Of a DNA stretch of 13,543 nucleotides, positions 6,021 through 13,543 are shown in pieces. This DNA is from Candidatus Omnitrophota bacterium (GTDB taxonomy: Bacteria; Omnitrophota; Gorgyraeia; B26-G9), in contig DAOVNL010000003.1 in the NCBI GenBank assembly GCA_030630245.1, positions 1 to 13,543 of the forward strand, in the 5' to 3' direction. Made by a program: the position numbers and the translations under genes. The notes below the pieces were generated by a model. It ran no database searches. It was not told the DNA's origin and saw nothing but the letters and a program-made list of their open reading frames with translations. Numbering within the stretch: position 1 is the stretch's first letter; the number at the start of each line of letters is the position of its first letter.

Positions 6021-7801
6021 TGCATATTCTTGGACTATCCTGTTTTTACCATGACGCGGCAGCGGCTTTAATTAAAGACGGAAAGCTGATCTGTGCAGCA
6101 GAAGAAGAAAGATTCAGCCGGAAAAAGCATGATTTTGGTTTTCCTGAACAGGCTATAAACTTTTGCCTTGAATTTGCCCGAATCAGCGCCGATGATTTAG
6201 ATTATGCTGTGTTTCATGAAAAACCTTTTTTAAAGTTCGAACGGATTCTTAAAACGGTTATCAGCACCTATCCCCGATCAGCAGCCGTGTTCAGCGAGGC
6301 AATGAAAAACTGGCTTGCTGAAAAGTTGTGGATAAAAAATATTATCCGCCAAAAGCTGGAAATCAAAAGCGATAAAATTCTTTTTACCGAACACCATCTC
6401 TCTCATGCCGCAAGCGCATTTTTAGTCTCGCCTTTCGATCAGGCGGCAATATTGACTATTGACGGTGTCGGCGAATGCGCTACAGGCACGCTGGGGATCG
6501 GCAGGAACAACAAGGTCAGCTTATTCAAACAAATCAATTTCCCCAATTCCCTGGGGCTGTTATACAGCGCTTTTACCGCCTTTTTAGGCTTTGAGGTCAA
6601 TGAAGGTGAATACAAGGTGATGGGCATGGCTGCTTACGGCAAGCCCCGTTTTAAAGAAAAGATACTCAAATATATTCTGAAGCTGCATGATAACGGGTCA
6701 TTTGACATTAACATGGATTATTTTTCTTATCATTATTCGCTAACACGCAGTTACAGTAAAAAGTTTGAACAGTTATTTGGAAAACCGCGCGCTATAAACG
6801 CGGATTTTTTTACAGCAGGTTTTGAGTTTCCTTCCTACTTTGGTGAAAAACCGGCAAATTACAGTGACCTGTGCGCTGAAAATCAGTATTACGCGGATGT
6901 CGCGGCAAGCATCCAGGCTGTCACCGAGGAAGTAATCCTGAAGCAGGCAGTTTATCTTTATAAGCAAACCAACATGAAAAACCTGTGTTTCGCAGGAGGA
7001 GTTGCCTTGAATTCTGTTGCAAACGGCAGGCTTTTAAGAGAGGGGCCGTTTGAAAATATTTTTATCCAGCCCGCGCCCGGTGATAGCGGTGCGGCAATAG
7101 GCGCTGCCCTTTATGTCTATCATCATGTCCTGGATCAAAAACGCAGTTTTATTTTGGAACACGCTTATCTGGGCAAGGAATATACAGATGAGCAAATACT
7201 TGATTTTCTTAGTAAATCCGCTATCCCTTTCCGCCGGTTTAATGCAGATAGCGAGTTAATTGATTTTTGCGTTGACGCGATAGAACAAGCTAAGGTGATC
7301 GGCTGGTTCCAGGGACGCTGTGAATGGGGCCCGAGAGCCTTAGGCAATCGCTCGATCATAGCCGACGCAAGAAATAAGGATATGAAAAATATTGTTAATC
7401 TAAAGATAAAATTCCGGGAACCGTTTCGTCCTTTTGCTCCGGTGATCAAAGAGAGTGAACTTGAGAACTACTTTAGGGTTAAAAATAAAGACCTCTACCC
7501 TCTTCGTTACATGCTCATGGTCTTACCGATAAAAGAGGAAAAAAGAAAGCTCATCCCTGCTGTTGATCATGAAGGTACAGGCAGAGTACAGACAATCACA
7601 GAAGCATGGAATCCGCTTTATTATAAATTGGTGAAAAAATTCGCGGAAAAAACAGGCATCCCCCTGCTTTTGAACACTTCTTTTAACTTAAAAGGAGAGC
7701 CTATTGTAAATTCACCCCAAAATGCTTATAATACATTTATGAACAGCGGACTGGACATCCTGGTCATGGGAAGTTTCGTTGTGGAAAAAAATGAAAAATA
7801 A
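6020..7801 (+). CDS. carbamoyltransferase, NodU/CmcH family
   Basis: The length of 593 aa is normal for O-carbamoyltransferases of the NodU/CmcH/TobZ group. These make carbamoyl-adenylate from carbamoyl phosphate and ATP and transfer the carbamoyl group to a hydroxyl of a sugar or natural product. The N-terminal ASKHA/Kae1-like domain shows GLSCFYHDAAAALI, EEERFSRKKHD, the metal-site segment EHHLSHAASAF (His125, His126, His129), a TIDGVGE motif (146-152), AGGVALNS and PGDSGAAIGAAL. The C-terminal domain shows GRCEWGPRALGNRSI (about 432-446) with PFRPFAP downstream, and LLLNTSFNLKGEP (about 550-562). All expected motifs are present, so the enzyme looks intact. The start is fixed by AAGGAG 9 nt upstream and overlaps the preceding stop. 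A DUF5989 gene follows 14 nt downstream. The substrate is unknown; the membrane-protein neighbours suggest an envelope glycan or a product made at the membrane. Confidence 0.93.
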   Translation: MHILGLSCFYHDAAAALIKDGKLICAAEEERFSRKKHDFGFPEQAINFCLEFARISADDLDYAVFHEKPFLKFERILKTVISTYPRSAAVFSEAMKNWLAEKLWIKNIIRQKLEIKSDKILFTEHHLSHAASAFLVSPFDQAAILTIDGVGECATGTLGIGRNNKVSLFKQINFPNSLGLLYSAFTAFLGFEVNEGEYKVMGMAAYGKPRFKEKILKYILKLHDNGSFDINMDYFSYHYSLTRSYSKKFEQLFGKPRAINADFFTAGFEFPSYFGEKPANYSDLCAENQYYADVAASIQAVTEEVILKQAVYLYKQTNMKNLCFAGGVALNSVANGRLLREGPFENIFIQPAPGDSGAAIGAALYVYHHVLDQKRSFILEHAYLGKEYTDEQILDFLSKSAIPFRRFNADSELIDFCVDAIEQAKVIGWFQGRCEWGPRALGNRSIIADARNKDMKNIVNLKIKFREPFRPFAPVIKESELENYFRVKNKDLYPLRYMLMVLPIKEEKRKLIPAVDHEGTGRVQTITEAWNPLYYKLVKKFAEKTGIPLLLNTSFNLKGEPIVNSPQNAYNTFMNSGLDILVMGSFVVEKNEK

Positions 7802-7815
7802 GGATATTATAGAAA

Positions 7816-7992
7816 ATGTTTAAAAATCTAAAAGGCAGGTTAAAAATAGTCCAGGAACTTTTTAAATTCTTGTGGGAAAACAAGATCTGGTGGATGAGCC
7901 CGATAATTATTGTCTTATTGCTAATCGGGATCCTGATTCTGTTTACGGTCAATAATCCCGCGGCAGTGCCGTTTATATACACTCTTTTCTAA
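7816..7992 (+). CDS. DUF5989-family 58-aa membrane micropeptide
   Basis: The 58-aa product has an amphipathic, aromatic N-terminal part (LFKFLWENKIWWMSP), one membrane span (about residues 29-44, IIIVLLLIGILILF) and the characteristic end AAVPFIYTLF. This matches my recollection of DUF5989 proteins, which end in S/A-VAPFIYTLF and are encoded next to carbamoyltransferases and SxtJ-type membrane proteins. AAGGA lies 11 nt upstream, and the gene starts 14 nt after the carbamoyltransferase stop, so it is the third gene of the cassette. No SxtJ-like gene follows. The stop is 3 nt from the stop of the convergent epimerase gene. Molecular function is unknown; partnership with the carbamoyltransferase is inferred from position. 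Confidence 0.85.
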   Translation: MFKNLKGRLKIVQELFKFLWENKIWWMSPIIIVLLLIGILILFTVNNPAAVPFIYTLF

Positions 7993-7995
7993 AAC

Positions 7996-8697
7996 TCAAG
8001 CTTTTTTTGGGTTGAACAAATCCCTTGGCAGGCTGATATCAGCCACTATCAATTTACCGGTTTTTTCCGGCCCATCAGCCTTATAAAACCCCTTTTTAGC
8101 CGCGCCAAAGGTCACTGTTGTATGCGCGGCTATGCAGCAGCCAAACACTTTCCCCGTATTCGCGCATAATCCTGAAGGAACATCCAGGGAAAGCACCGGG
8201 ACATCTGCCCTGTTAATCTCGACTATCACCTCTTCAATAAACCCTTCAATTACCTTGTTCAGGCCGATACCGAAAATCGCGTCGATTATAAGGCCCGCTT
8301 TATTCAAAGCCTTCGTCGCGTTTCTTAAGTACGCTACGCTTGGCAGGGTTATGATCCGCGCGCCTAATTTCTTGAGAATCCGGTAATTTATTAAAGCATC
8401 ACCTTTTATATCCTCACCGGCACTCAGCAAAAATACCCAAACCTTAACATTATGATTTAACAAATGCCGCGCCGTGACAAAGCCGTCGCCGCCGTTGTTT
8501 CCCGGGCCGCAAAATATAAAAACGCTTTTTGATTTTCTTTTTTTAAGCATTTTATACGCTATCTCAAAGGCGCGCAGCCCCGCATTCTCCATAAGGATCA
8601 AGCCGGGAATACCGTAATCATCCTGGGCTTTTTTATCCAGGGTTTTCATTTGCTTGACATCTAATCTAATCACGTTATCCTCAAATTCAGCATACAT
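7996..8697 (-). CDS. nnrE: NAD(P)H-hydrate epimerase (YjeF_N domain only)
   Basis: The 233-aa protein has the YjeF N-terminal fold signatures: PGLILMENAG (31-40), the glycine-rich FCGPGNNGGDGFVTARHL (about 62-79), DAIFGIGL (GTGL in many homologues) and LSLDVPSGLCANTGKV. The enzyme interconverts R and S forms of damaged hydrated NAD(P)H so that a dehydratase can repair it. Many bacterial homologues are fused to the NnrD dehydratase. Here the protein ends after the epimerase domain, so the dehydratase must be encoded elsewhere. It is the last gene of the minus-strand operon, 55 nt after bioY. ATG 8697 lacks a Shine-Dalgarno sequence, and the exact start is less sure than the frame. Confidence 0.92.
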   Translation of the reverse strand: MYAEFEDNVIRLDVKQMKTLDKKAQDDYGIPGLILMENAGLRAFEIAYKMLKKRKSKSVFIFCGPGNNGGDGFVTARHLLNHNVKVWVFLLSAGEDIKGDALINYRILKKLGARIITLPSVAYLRNATKALNKAGLIIDAIFGIGLNKVIEGFIEEVIVEINRADVPVLSLDVPSGLCANTGKVFGCCIAAHTTVTFGAAKKGFYKADGPEKTGKLIVADISLPRDLFNPKKA

Positions 8698-8752
8698 AAA
8701 AAAACAGACCTATAATACCAATGATATTAAGATCCGTTTTTTAATGACTTCG

Positions 8753-9352
8753 CTATGCTTTAAAAAAATTTCTCATTTTGCTCTTTGACTTATGAAATAT
8801 AATAGCGGCAAACATAACCTTAAGAACATCTCCGGCAATAAAAGGCATTATGCCATAAGTAATAACTTCAGAGAATGAAAATTTGGTGATAAAAGCAAGC
8901 CATAAGCCGCCGCACAAATAAATAACGGCGATACCGCTTGCAAAAGCAAACAAAATTCTTGCAAAAGTAAGCTGCTTTTTATTTTTGAAATTATCAAGCA
9001 AAGCCGATACTACATAAATACAAACAGCAAAGCCGACCAAATACCCTCCGGTTGGCCCGAATAATTTCAGCAGACCGCCTGCGGCTCCGCTGAAAACAGG
9101 CAAACCCAAAGCCCCGAGCCCGACATATGCTCCCTGAGTAACAAAACCGTCTTTCCTTCTCAGAAAAGCCGCGCAAAGAAGTACGAAAAATGTCTGCAAC
9201 GTTATCGGCACCGGTGTGATCGGAAGCGGAATATACAGAAAAGCTCCCGCGATAGTAAGCATAAGAAAAGCAAGAATACCCACTCCCCTGTGCGTAATAC
9301 CATCAGTTAAGATATCTTTTTCCAGAACATACCAAGATAATTGTTTTTGCAT
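8753..9352 (-). CDS. bioY: biotin transporter BioY (ECF S component)
   Basis: The 199-aa polytopic membrane protein has about six hydrophobic segments. BioY motifs are present: PVPITLQTFFVLLCA (about 47-61), GAYVGLGALGLPVF (about 74-87) and the biotin-site loop GPTGGYLVGF (99-108). BioY is the substrate-binding component of energy-coupling-factor biotin uptake. No BioM/BioN or EcfA/EcfT genes lie nearby, so it either shares a housekeeping ECF module or works alone. The start is supported by GGAGG 5 nt upstream of ATG 9352. It lies 25 nt downstream of accA. Biotin is the prosthetic group of acetyl-CoA carboxylase, so the pairing with accA is functionally coherent. Confidence 0.95.
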   Translation of the reverse strand: MQKQLSWYVLEKDILTDGITHRGVGILAFLMLTIAGAFLYIPLPITPVPITLQTFFVLLCAAFLRRKDGFVTQGAYVGLGALGLPVFSGAAGGLLKLFGPTGGYLVGFAVCIYVVSALLDNFKNKKQLTFARILFAFASGIAVIYLCGGLWLAFITKFSFSEVITYGIMPFIAGDVLKVMFAAIIFHKSKSKMRNFFKA

Positions 9353-9377
9353 TTTCCCCTCCGTAAAATTTTTAAAA

Positions 9378-10334
9378 CTATTCTTCCCACTTGCCGATTT
9401 TTCTAAATTTCGCGTAACGCTGCTTCAAAAGTTCCTTCTCAGGTATTTTGGATAATACGTTCAGGTTTCTCTTGAGAACGGTTTTCAAAGCCGCCGCGGT
9501 AACCGTGTAATCACGATGCGCCCCGCCCAAAGGCTCAGGCACAATTTCGTCAATAATACCCAGTCCAAGCAAATCATCGGATGTAATCTTCAAAGCCTCC
9601 GCGGCATCAGGAGCATACGCCCTGTTTCTCCAGAGTATCGCGGCGCATCCCTCAGGAGATATAACTGAATAGTAAGAATAACGCAGCATACAAACCCTGT
9701 CTCCGATACCAATGCCCAATGCCCCGCCTGAACCGCCTTCACCGATAACAACAATAATTATCGGTACAGATAATTGGGACATCTCACGCAGATTATAAGC
9801 GATTGCTTCGGCCTGTCCGCGTTCTTCGGCGTCAATTCCCGGATAAGCGCCGGGAGTATCTATAAAGGTAATTATCGGCAGTTTGAATCGGGCGGCAAGC
9901 TGCATTAAACGCATGGCTTTTCGGTATCCTTCAGGATGAGCACAGCCAAAACTTCGTTCTAAGTTCTCCTTTGTATCGCGCCCCTTCTGGTGGCCGAGAA
10001 CCATAACTTTTTTCCCGTCTAATTTTCCCAATCCGCCGATGATAGCCAGATCATCCCTAAACGCCCTGTCACCATGCAGCTCCATAAAATCAGTAAGCAT
10101 CATATTTATATAGTCCAAGGTGTACGGCCTTTTCGGATGGCGGGCGATCTGCACTTTTTGCCAGGGAGTAAGATTATCAAATATTTCATGCTTGACCTGC
10201 TCAAGTTTCTTTTCAAAGCTTGATATCTCCTCAGACAGGTCGATTTTCTTGTTTTCAGAAAATTTCCTAAGATCAGCAATTTTTTGCTCAAGTTCTACGA
10301 TTGGTTTTTCAAAATCCAGTCCGGTTCCGTTCAT
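9378..10334 (-). CDS. accA: acetyl-CoA carboxylase carboxyltransferase subunit alpha
   Basis: The 318-aa protein has the standard AccA length and layout. A helical, coiled-coil-like N-terminus (about 1-60) precedes the marker [13 protein letters not shown]. The crotonase-like carboxyltransferase core follows, with [41 protein letters not shown] and [17 protein letters not shown]. With AccD it transfers CO2 from carboxybiotin to acetyl-CoA, giving malonyl-CoA for fatty-acid synthesis. AccD, AccB and AccC are not in the window. It sits 16 nt after the L,D-transpeptidase stop and just before bioY. The start has no strong Shine-Dalgarno sequence (only an AAGAAG-type purine run). Confidence 0.97.
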   Translation of the reverse strand: MNGTGLDFEKPIVELEQKIADLRKFSENKKIDLSEEISSFEKKLEQVKHEIFDNLTPWQKVQIARHPKRPYTLDYINMMLTDFMELHGDRAFRDDLAIIGGLGKLDGKKVMVLGHQKGRDTKENLERSFGCAHPEGYRKAMRLMQLAARFKLPIITFIDTPGAYPGIDAEERGQAEAIAYNLREMSQLSVPIIIVVIGEGGSGGALGIGIGDRVCMLRYSYYSVISPEGCAAILWRNRAYAPDAAEALKITSDDLLGLGIIDEIVPEPLGGAHRDYTVTAAALKTVLKRNLNVLSKIPEKELLKQRYAKFRKIGKWEE

Positions 10335-10350
10335 AGCTTTTTCTTCTTTT

Positions 10351-11268
10351 TTAATCGTTAATAATAACTTCCGTATTCACCGGCACAATATTAAACAATT
10401 CCTCTACATCTTCATTCATCATTCTAACACAACCCTGGGTTTTTTGCTTCTCGATGGGCTGTTTATCAACAGTGCCGTGTATTCCATACCCTGGTTCTGA
10501 TATGCCCAGCCAGCGGGTACCTAAAATGTTGTCGGCGCTGCCGGCAGGGACTACAGCGCCTGTTTTGTACCAAACCGGATCGACTATACGGTTAAGAATC
10601 TTGAACTGCCCCACCGGAGTGGAATTGTCCTTACCGATCCCGATCGAATAAACCTTTATCGCTTCATCATCAGCAATAAGTTTCAAATTAAGGCCTGATT
10701 TGCTAATCACTATTTTAAAAACAGAGGTAACAATCTTCAGTTTCATCCCAGGCCTGATCAAGGAATTTTTAAGGCCGTTAACCTTCATGATCAGCTCAAC
10801 ATTTGTCTTATACTTCTTGGCTATCTTATAAAGAGAATCCCCGGGCTTGACTTCATAGATGATGCTGTTCTTCGTCTGCGCTTTGGAAAAAAGCATTTTT
10901 ATATTTATCACACCAACCCTTGCCTGGGCATCTGCTGTGAGATCACCCTGAGGATAAGCATTAATTAACTTCCGCAAGGCTTCTTTTTCAAGAAAAAGCT
11001 CATTGTTTTTATTATAAAACTCCGCGATTTTTACCAAAGCTTTTTGCGCCTCAACGCTTTCGGGAAAGTTACTTATTATGTTTTCAAAAGCCTCTATGGC
11101 CTTTTCCGGGCTTTTTTTGTTCAAAGTCACGGCTTCATCAAAAACAAGCTCGGACTGCTGTAACGGCCTCTTCTTTGATGCCTCTTCTTTCTTCCCGGAG
11201 CCAACCATCCGCATGAGAGTAAAAACAGCAATAATTGCTATTACGATGATAATCATTCGCCTGTTCAT
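10351..11268 (-). CDS. TPR-LysM-L,D-transpeptidase (YkuD domain)
   Basis: The 305-aa protein has an N-terminal membrane anchor (about residues 5-20). A short TPR-like region follows (about 36-125; [19 protein letters not shown]...NFPES), then one LysM peptidoglycan-binding domain (about 138-180, [17 protein letters not shown]) and a C-terminal YkuD catalytic domain (about 182-303). The active-site stretch is complete: His264 in GYGIHGT and Cys280 in TQGCVRM, with Arg282. Such enzymes form 3-3 cross-links in peptidoglycan or attach proteins to it, from the periplasmic side. I chose ATG 11268 because AAGGGGG lies 5 nt upstream; an in-frame TTG at 11283 directly abuts that sequence. It is the second gene of the operon, with about 20 nt to the DUF212 gene and 16 nt to accA. 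Confidence 0.93.
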   Translation of the reverse strand: MNRRMIIIVIAIIAVFTLMRMVGSGKKEEASKKRPLQQSELVFDEAVTLNKKSPEKAIEAFENIISNFPESVEAQKALVKIAEFYNKNNELFLEKEALRKLINAYPQGDLTADAQARVGVINIKMLFSKAQTKNSIIYEVKPGDSLYKIAKKYKTNVELIMKVNGLKNSLIRPGMKLKIVTSVFKIVISKSGLNLKLIADDEAIKVYSIGIGKDNSTPVGQFKILNRIVDPVWYKTGAVVPAGSADNILGTRWLGISEPGYGIHGTVDKQPIEKQKTQGCVRMMNEDVEELFNIVPVNTEVIIND

Positions 11269-11287
11269 TATATCCCCCTTCAACTTA

Positions 11288-11752
11288 TTATAAAGTTACC
11301 ACAAAAACGGCAACAACAATTCCCAGTATCGCGCCCATAAACACTTCCACCGACGTATGGCCGATAAGTTCAAGCAGCCGCTCCTGCTTCAATTCATGTT
11401 TAAGATAAATATCTTCCATCATCTTATTTAAAGCTTCGGCCTGACGTCCGGTGCTTCTTCTTAAACCCTGAGCATCAAACATGATTATCAAAGCAAATAT
11501 TGCAGCGATCGCGAACATTATACTGTCAAAACCGGTTAACATACCGACTGCTGTTGCCAGCGCGCTTACTCCGGCAGAATGAGCACTGGGCATACCGCCT
11601 GTCATCATCAGCCACTTAAAATCAAAACGTTTTTCCTTTATAAGCCCGGAAATGATTTTTATGACCTGAGCCGTTCCCCATGAAAAAAAAGAAACCCAAA
11701 TTATTCTATTTCCAATTACTTGCGAAAAAAAGTTAGAATTTTGAAATTGCAT
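11288..11752 (-). CDS. divergent PAP2 (DUF212) family membrane protein
   Basis: The 154-aa protein has several hydrophobic segments and the conserved DUF212/YuiD motifs: TGGMPSAHSAGVSALA (51-66, Ser56 and His58), MFDAQGLRRSTGRQAEALN (about 91-109) and GHTSVEVFMGAILG (131-144). The family is related to PAP2 acid phosphatases and is probably a membrane phosphatase acting on a lipid-linked or phosphorylated small substrate; its reaction is not established. It is the first gene of the minus-strand operon and divergent from comM. The ATG lacks a Shine-Dalgarno sequence but lies exactly 9 nt after a perfect TATAAT. Confidence 0.93.
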   Translation of the reverse strand: MQFQNSNFFSQVIGNRIIWVSFFSWGTAQVIKIISGLIKEKRFDFKWLMMTGGMPSAHSAGVSALATAVGMLTGFDSIMFAIAAIFALIIMFDAQGLRRSTGRQAEALNKMMEDIYLKHELKQERLLELIGHTSVEVFMGAILGIVVAVFVVTL

Positions 11753-11761
11753 AGTTTTATA

Positions 11762-11790
11762 ATTATAATATAGTTTTCCCCAAAAAGCAA
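11762..11790 (-). promoter_or_regulatory. promoter of the DUF212-LDT-accA-bioY-nnrE operon
   Basis: On the minus strand, -35 TTGCTT (11790-11785), a 17-nt spacer and perfect -10 TATAAT (11767-11762). The predicted start near 11755 is 3 nt before ATG 11752. Confidence 0.6.
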
Positions 11791-11797
11791 CTTTTTC

Positions 11798-11826
11798 TTG
11801 ACTTAAAAATGCGTTGAACTTATAAT
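11798..11826 (+). promoter_or_regulatory. comM promoter
   Basis: TTGACT (11798-11803), a 17-nt spacer and perfect TATAAT (11821-11826). The predicted start near 11833 gives a leader of about 50 nt that contains GAGG just before the TTG start. The -35 lies 7 bp from the divergent operon's -35. Confidence 0.7.
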
Positions 11827-11882
11827 CAGGTTTATTGTTAATTGTTAATAAAAAGAAGCACCATATAAAAAGTGAGGTTTTT

Positions 11883-13412
11883 TTGCTATCTAAGGTATTT
11901 AGTGCCGGCGTATCGGGGATAAACGGGTATCTTCTTGAAATTGAAGCAGATATGGCAAAAGGCCTGCCTCAGATATCGATTGTCGGATTACCGGATACCG
12001 TGGTGAAGGAAGCCAAGGACAGGGTTCGCTCGGCCATAAAAAACAGCGGTTTTAGCTTTCCTGTAAAAAGGCTGACCATTAATCTCGCCCCTGCTGATAC
12101 AAAAAAAGAGGGCTCTGCATATGACCTGCCCATTGCCCTTGGCATATTGAGCGCCTCAGGAGTTATCGCCCAGGAAGGTTTAAACGAATTAATCACCTTA
12201 GGGGAACTGTCTCTTGACGGAACAATAAAGCCTGTAACCGGCATATTGTCTATGATACTTGGCATCAGGCATATGAAAAAAGCAATACTGGTTCCTGAAG
12301 AAAACGCGAAAGAAGCTGCTGTTGTCAGCAATGCTCCTGTTTATCCTGTATCCAATCTCTCACAGGCAGTTAATTTCCTAAACAAAGAACTTGATATCCC
12401 GGCTCAAAAGGCAACGGCAAAAGCTGAGTTCAAGAAATATTCAAACTATGATGTGGACATGTCCGATGTGAAAGGCCAGGGGTTTGTAAAAAGGGCATTG
12501 GAGGTGGCAGTAGCCGGAAACCATAATATACTGCTGATCGGGCCTCCCGGCTCAGGCAAAACAATGCTTGCCCGGAGAATTCCCACAATAATCCCGTCTC
12601 TTAGTCTGGAAGAGGCGCTTGAGACAACCAAACTATACAGCATCAGCGGCCTGCTTGCCAAAAACCAGGCGCTTGTAAGCAGAAGGCCATTTCGCAGTCC
12701 TCATCACACGACAAGCGATATAGCGCTGGTAGGAGGCAGTTCTAATCCCAGGCCGGGCGAAGTCAGCCTGGCTCACCATGGAGTACTTTTTCTTGATGAA
12801 CTGCCGGAATTCAATCGAAATGTTTTGGAATCGCTGCGCCAGCCTCTTGAGGACGGATTCGTAACCATATCGCGCGCGGCGCGCACTTTGACCTTTCCCT
12901 CCCGTTTTATGCTTGTTTGCGCGATGAATCCCTGCCCATGCGGATTTTTTACCCATCCGGCTAAAGCATGCCGCTGCAGCCCGTACCGGATTGAACAGTA
13001 TCGCTCTAAAATATCCGGGCCTCTTTTAGATAGAATCGATATTCATATTGAGGTTCCCCCTGTGGATTACAAACAACTCGCGAATGAACCGCAGGGAGAG
13101 TGTTCGGCTGATATAAAAAACAGAGTTGATCGCGCGAGAAAAGTTCAATATAAACGTTTTAAAAAAAGCCCTATTTTCGCTAATGCCTATATGTCTCACT
13201 CTCAGGTTAAAGCGCAATGTAAACTGGACGAACCGTCAAAAAAACTGCTTAAGATGGCCATTGATGAGTTGGGCTTATCGGCAAGAGCTTATGATAAGAT
13301 ATTAAAGGTGAGCCGAACAATCGCGGACCTGGCACGGGAAGAAAATATTAACAGCGAGCATATCGCTGAAGCTATACAATATCGGAGCCTTGACAGAGAT
13401 ATTATCGGTTAA
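11883..13412 (+). CDS. comM: ComM/YifB family Mg-chelatase-like AAA+ ATPase
   Basis: The 509-aa protein matches the usual ComM length of about 500 aa. The N-terminal Lon-S16-like ChlI domain shows ADMAKGLPQISIVGLPDTVV and INLAPADTKKEGSAYDLPIAL. The AAA+ module has Walker A GPPGSGKT (220-227), Walker B VLFLDELPE (301-309; Asp305, Glu306) and a FRSPHHTTSD segment. A cysteine cluster follows (Cys351, Cys353, Cys363, Cys365 in NPCPCG...CRCSP), then KISGPLLDRIDIH. The C-terminal Mg-chelatase domain contains LSARAYDKILKVSRTIADL. In Vibrio cholerae ComM is a hexameric branch-migration helicase that extends recombination of incoming DNA during natural transformation. It is widely conserved, so transformation here is only suggested. 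The TTG at 11883 is chosen because GAGG lies 5 nt upstream and translation then begins MLSKVFSAG, as in homologues. An in-frame TTG at 11835 has no ribosome-binding site. Confidence 0.95.
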   Translation: MLSKVFSAGVSGINGYLLEIEADMAKGLPQISIVGLPDTVVKEAKDRVRSAIKNSGFSFPVKRLTINLAPADTKKEGSAYDLPIALGILSASGVIAQEGLNELITLGELSLDGTIKPVTGILSMILGIRHMKKAILVPEENAKEAAVVSNAPVYPVSNLSQAVNFLNKELDIPAQKATAKAEFKKYSNYDVDMSDVKGQGFVKRALEVAVAGNHNILLIGPPGSGKTMLARRIPTIIPSLSLEEALETTKLYSISGLLAKNQALVSRRPFRSPHHTTSDIALVGGSSNPRPGEVSLAHHGVLFLDELPEFNRNVLESLRQPLEDGFVTISRAARTLTFPSRFMLVCAMNPCPCGFFTHPAKACRCSPYRIEQYRSKISGPLLDRIDIHIEVPPVDYKQLANEPQGECSADIKNRVDRARKVQYKRFKKSPIFANAYMSHSQVKAQCKLDEPSKKLLKMAIDELGLSARAYDKILKVSRTIADLAREENINSEHIAEAIQYRSLDRDIIG

Positions 13413-13516
13413 GTTACGCCTTGCTACGTCTTTATTATAATAAAATAATGAATCCGCATCGATGAATTCATTTATATAGTCTGCCACTAAATTGAATTAT
13501 ATATCTATATCAACGT

Positions 13517-13537
13517 GTAGTCAAGTCGAGACTTGAC
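13517..13537. repeat. GTAG-headed REP-like hairpin near the window edge
   Basis: GTAG (13517-13520) abuts a perfect palindrome TCAAGTC-GA-GACTTGA (13521-13536), and the stem can extend by the outer G-C pair (13520/13537). A 5' GTAG next to a hairpin is the layout recognised by the enterobacterial REP transposase. The sequence is unrelated to the palindromes at 1411, 4978 and 5714. The window ends 6 bp later, so any partner copy or gene is unseen. Confidence 0.5.
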
Positions 13538-13543
13538 CCCCTC

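Noticed and set aside
11269..11283. TTG start five codons upstream for the L,D-transpeptidase
   Set aside because: It directly abuts the AAGGGGG ribosome-binding site that serves ATG 11268.
11835..11882. Upstream TTG start for comM
   Set aside because: It has no Shine-Dalgarno sequence, lies about 2 nt after the predicted transcription start and adds residues not seen in ComM; TTG 11883 has GAGG 5 nt upstream.
12633..12956. 107-codon minus-strand open frame inside comM
   Set aside because: It is antisense to the conserved AAA+ core and rich in Arg, Ala and Gly from the complementary strand, with no sign of a real product.
13447..13470. AATGAAT...ATTCATT inverted repeat after comM
   Set aside because: The 7-bp AT-rich stem with a 12-nt loop and no T-run is likely by chance in this AT-rich stretch.

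Overview
The window reads as chromosomal DNA of a diderm (Gram-negative) bacterium with moderate-to-low G+C. It carries envelope-biogenesis genes (a BamD-like TPR protein, a BamE/SmpA-like lipoprotein and a large AsmA-family protein), a LysM-L,D-transpeptidase, acetyl-CoA carboxylase alpha and ComM. The style of several genes resembles uncultured lineages such as Omnitrophota: a BamD-like protein with an FWVWSPKTAKW segment after its signal peptide, a TPR-LysM-YkuD protein beside accA, and a carbamoyltransferase with a DUF5989 micropeptide. That taxonomic placement is inference from memory of similar gene sets and was not tested.

Layout. Bases 1-813 (minus) hold the 5' part of the BamD-like gene, cut by the window edge. 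A small PilZ-domain protein (951-1310, minus) follows. It is separated from the divergent AsmA-family gene (1546-4578, plus) by a nested palindrome (1411-1460). A BamE-like lipoprotein (4603-4932, minus) converges on the AsmA gene. Next comes a compact REP-type Y1 (HUH) transposase element (4978-5746), whose two ends are 33-bp near-perfect palindromes that are exact reverse complements of each other. Immediately right of it starts a plus-strand cassette: a 73-aa membrane protein, a NodU/CmcH-type carbamoyltransferase and a 58-aa DUF5989 membrane protein (5799-7992). A five-gene minus-strand operon fills 11752 down to 7996, in the order divergent-PAP2 (DUF212) protein, TPR-LysM-L,D-transpeptidase, accA, bioY, NAD(P)H-hydrate epimerase. 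The divergent comM gene (11883-13412) is complete. The last bases hold a GTAG-headed hairpin of a second REP-like type.

How the parts fit. BioY imports biotin, the cofactor of the acetyl-CoA carboxylase of which AccA is a subunit. The transpeptidase, DUF212, BamD/BamE-like and AsmA proteins all concern the envelope. The carbamoyltransferase cassette probably decorates a surface or secreted molecule, but its substrate cannot be read from the sequence.

Three points stand out. (1) Three first-in-transcript genes have a sigma70-type promoter with a perfect TATAAT exactly 9 nt before the ATG, which predicts almost leaderless mRNAs. Most operon-internal genes, and some with longer leaders, have Shine-Dalgarno sequences. 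(2) The transposase and a solo copy of its palindrome form a small REP/RAYT system with arm covariation, nesting, and a transposase promoter whose -35 lies inside the terminal palindrome. (3) The carbamoyltransferase is bracketed by two single-span micropeptides. No CRISPR array, rRNA or tRNA was recognised, and there is no gene-free stretch longer than 300 bases.
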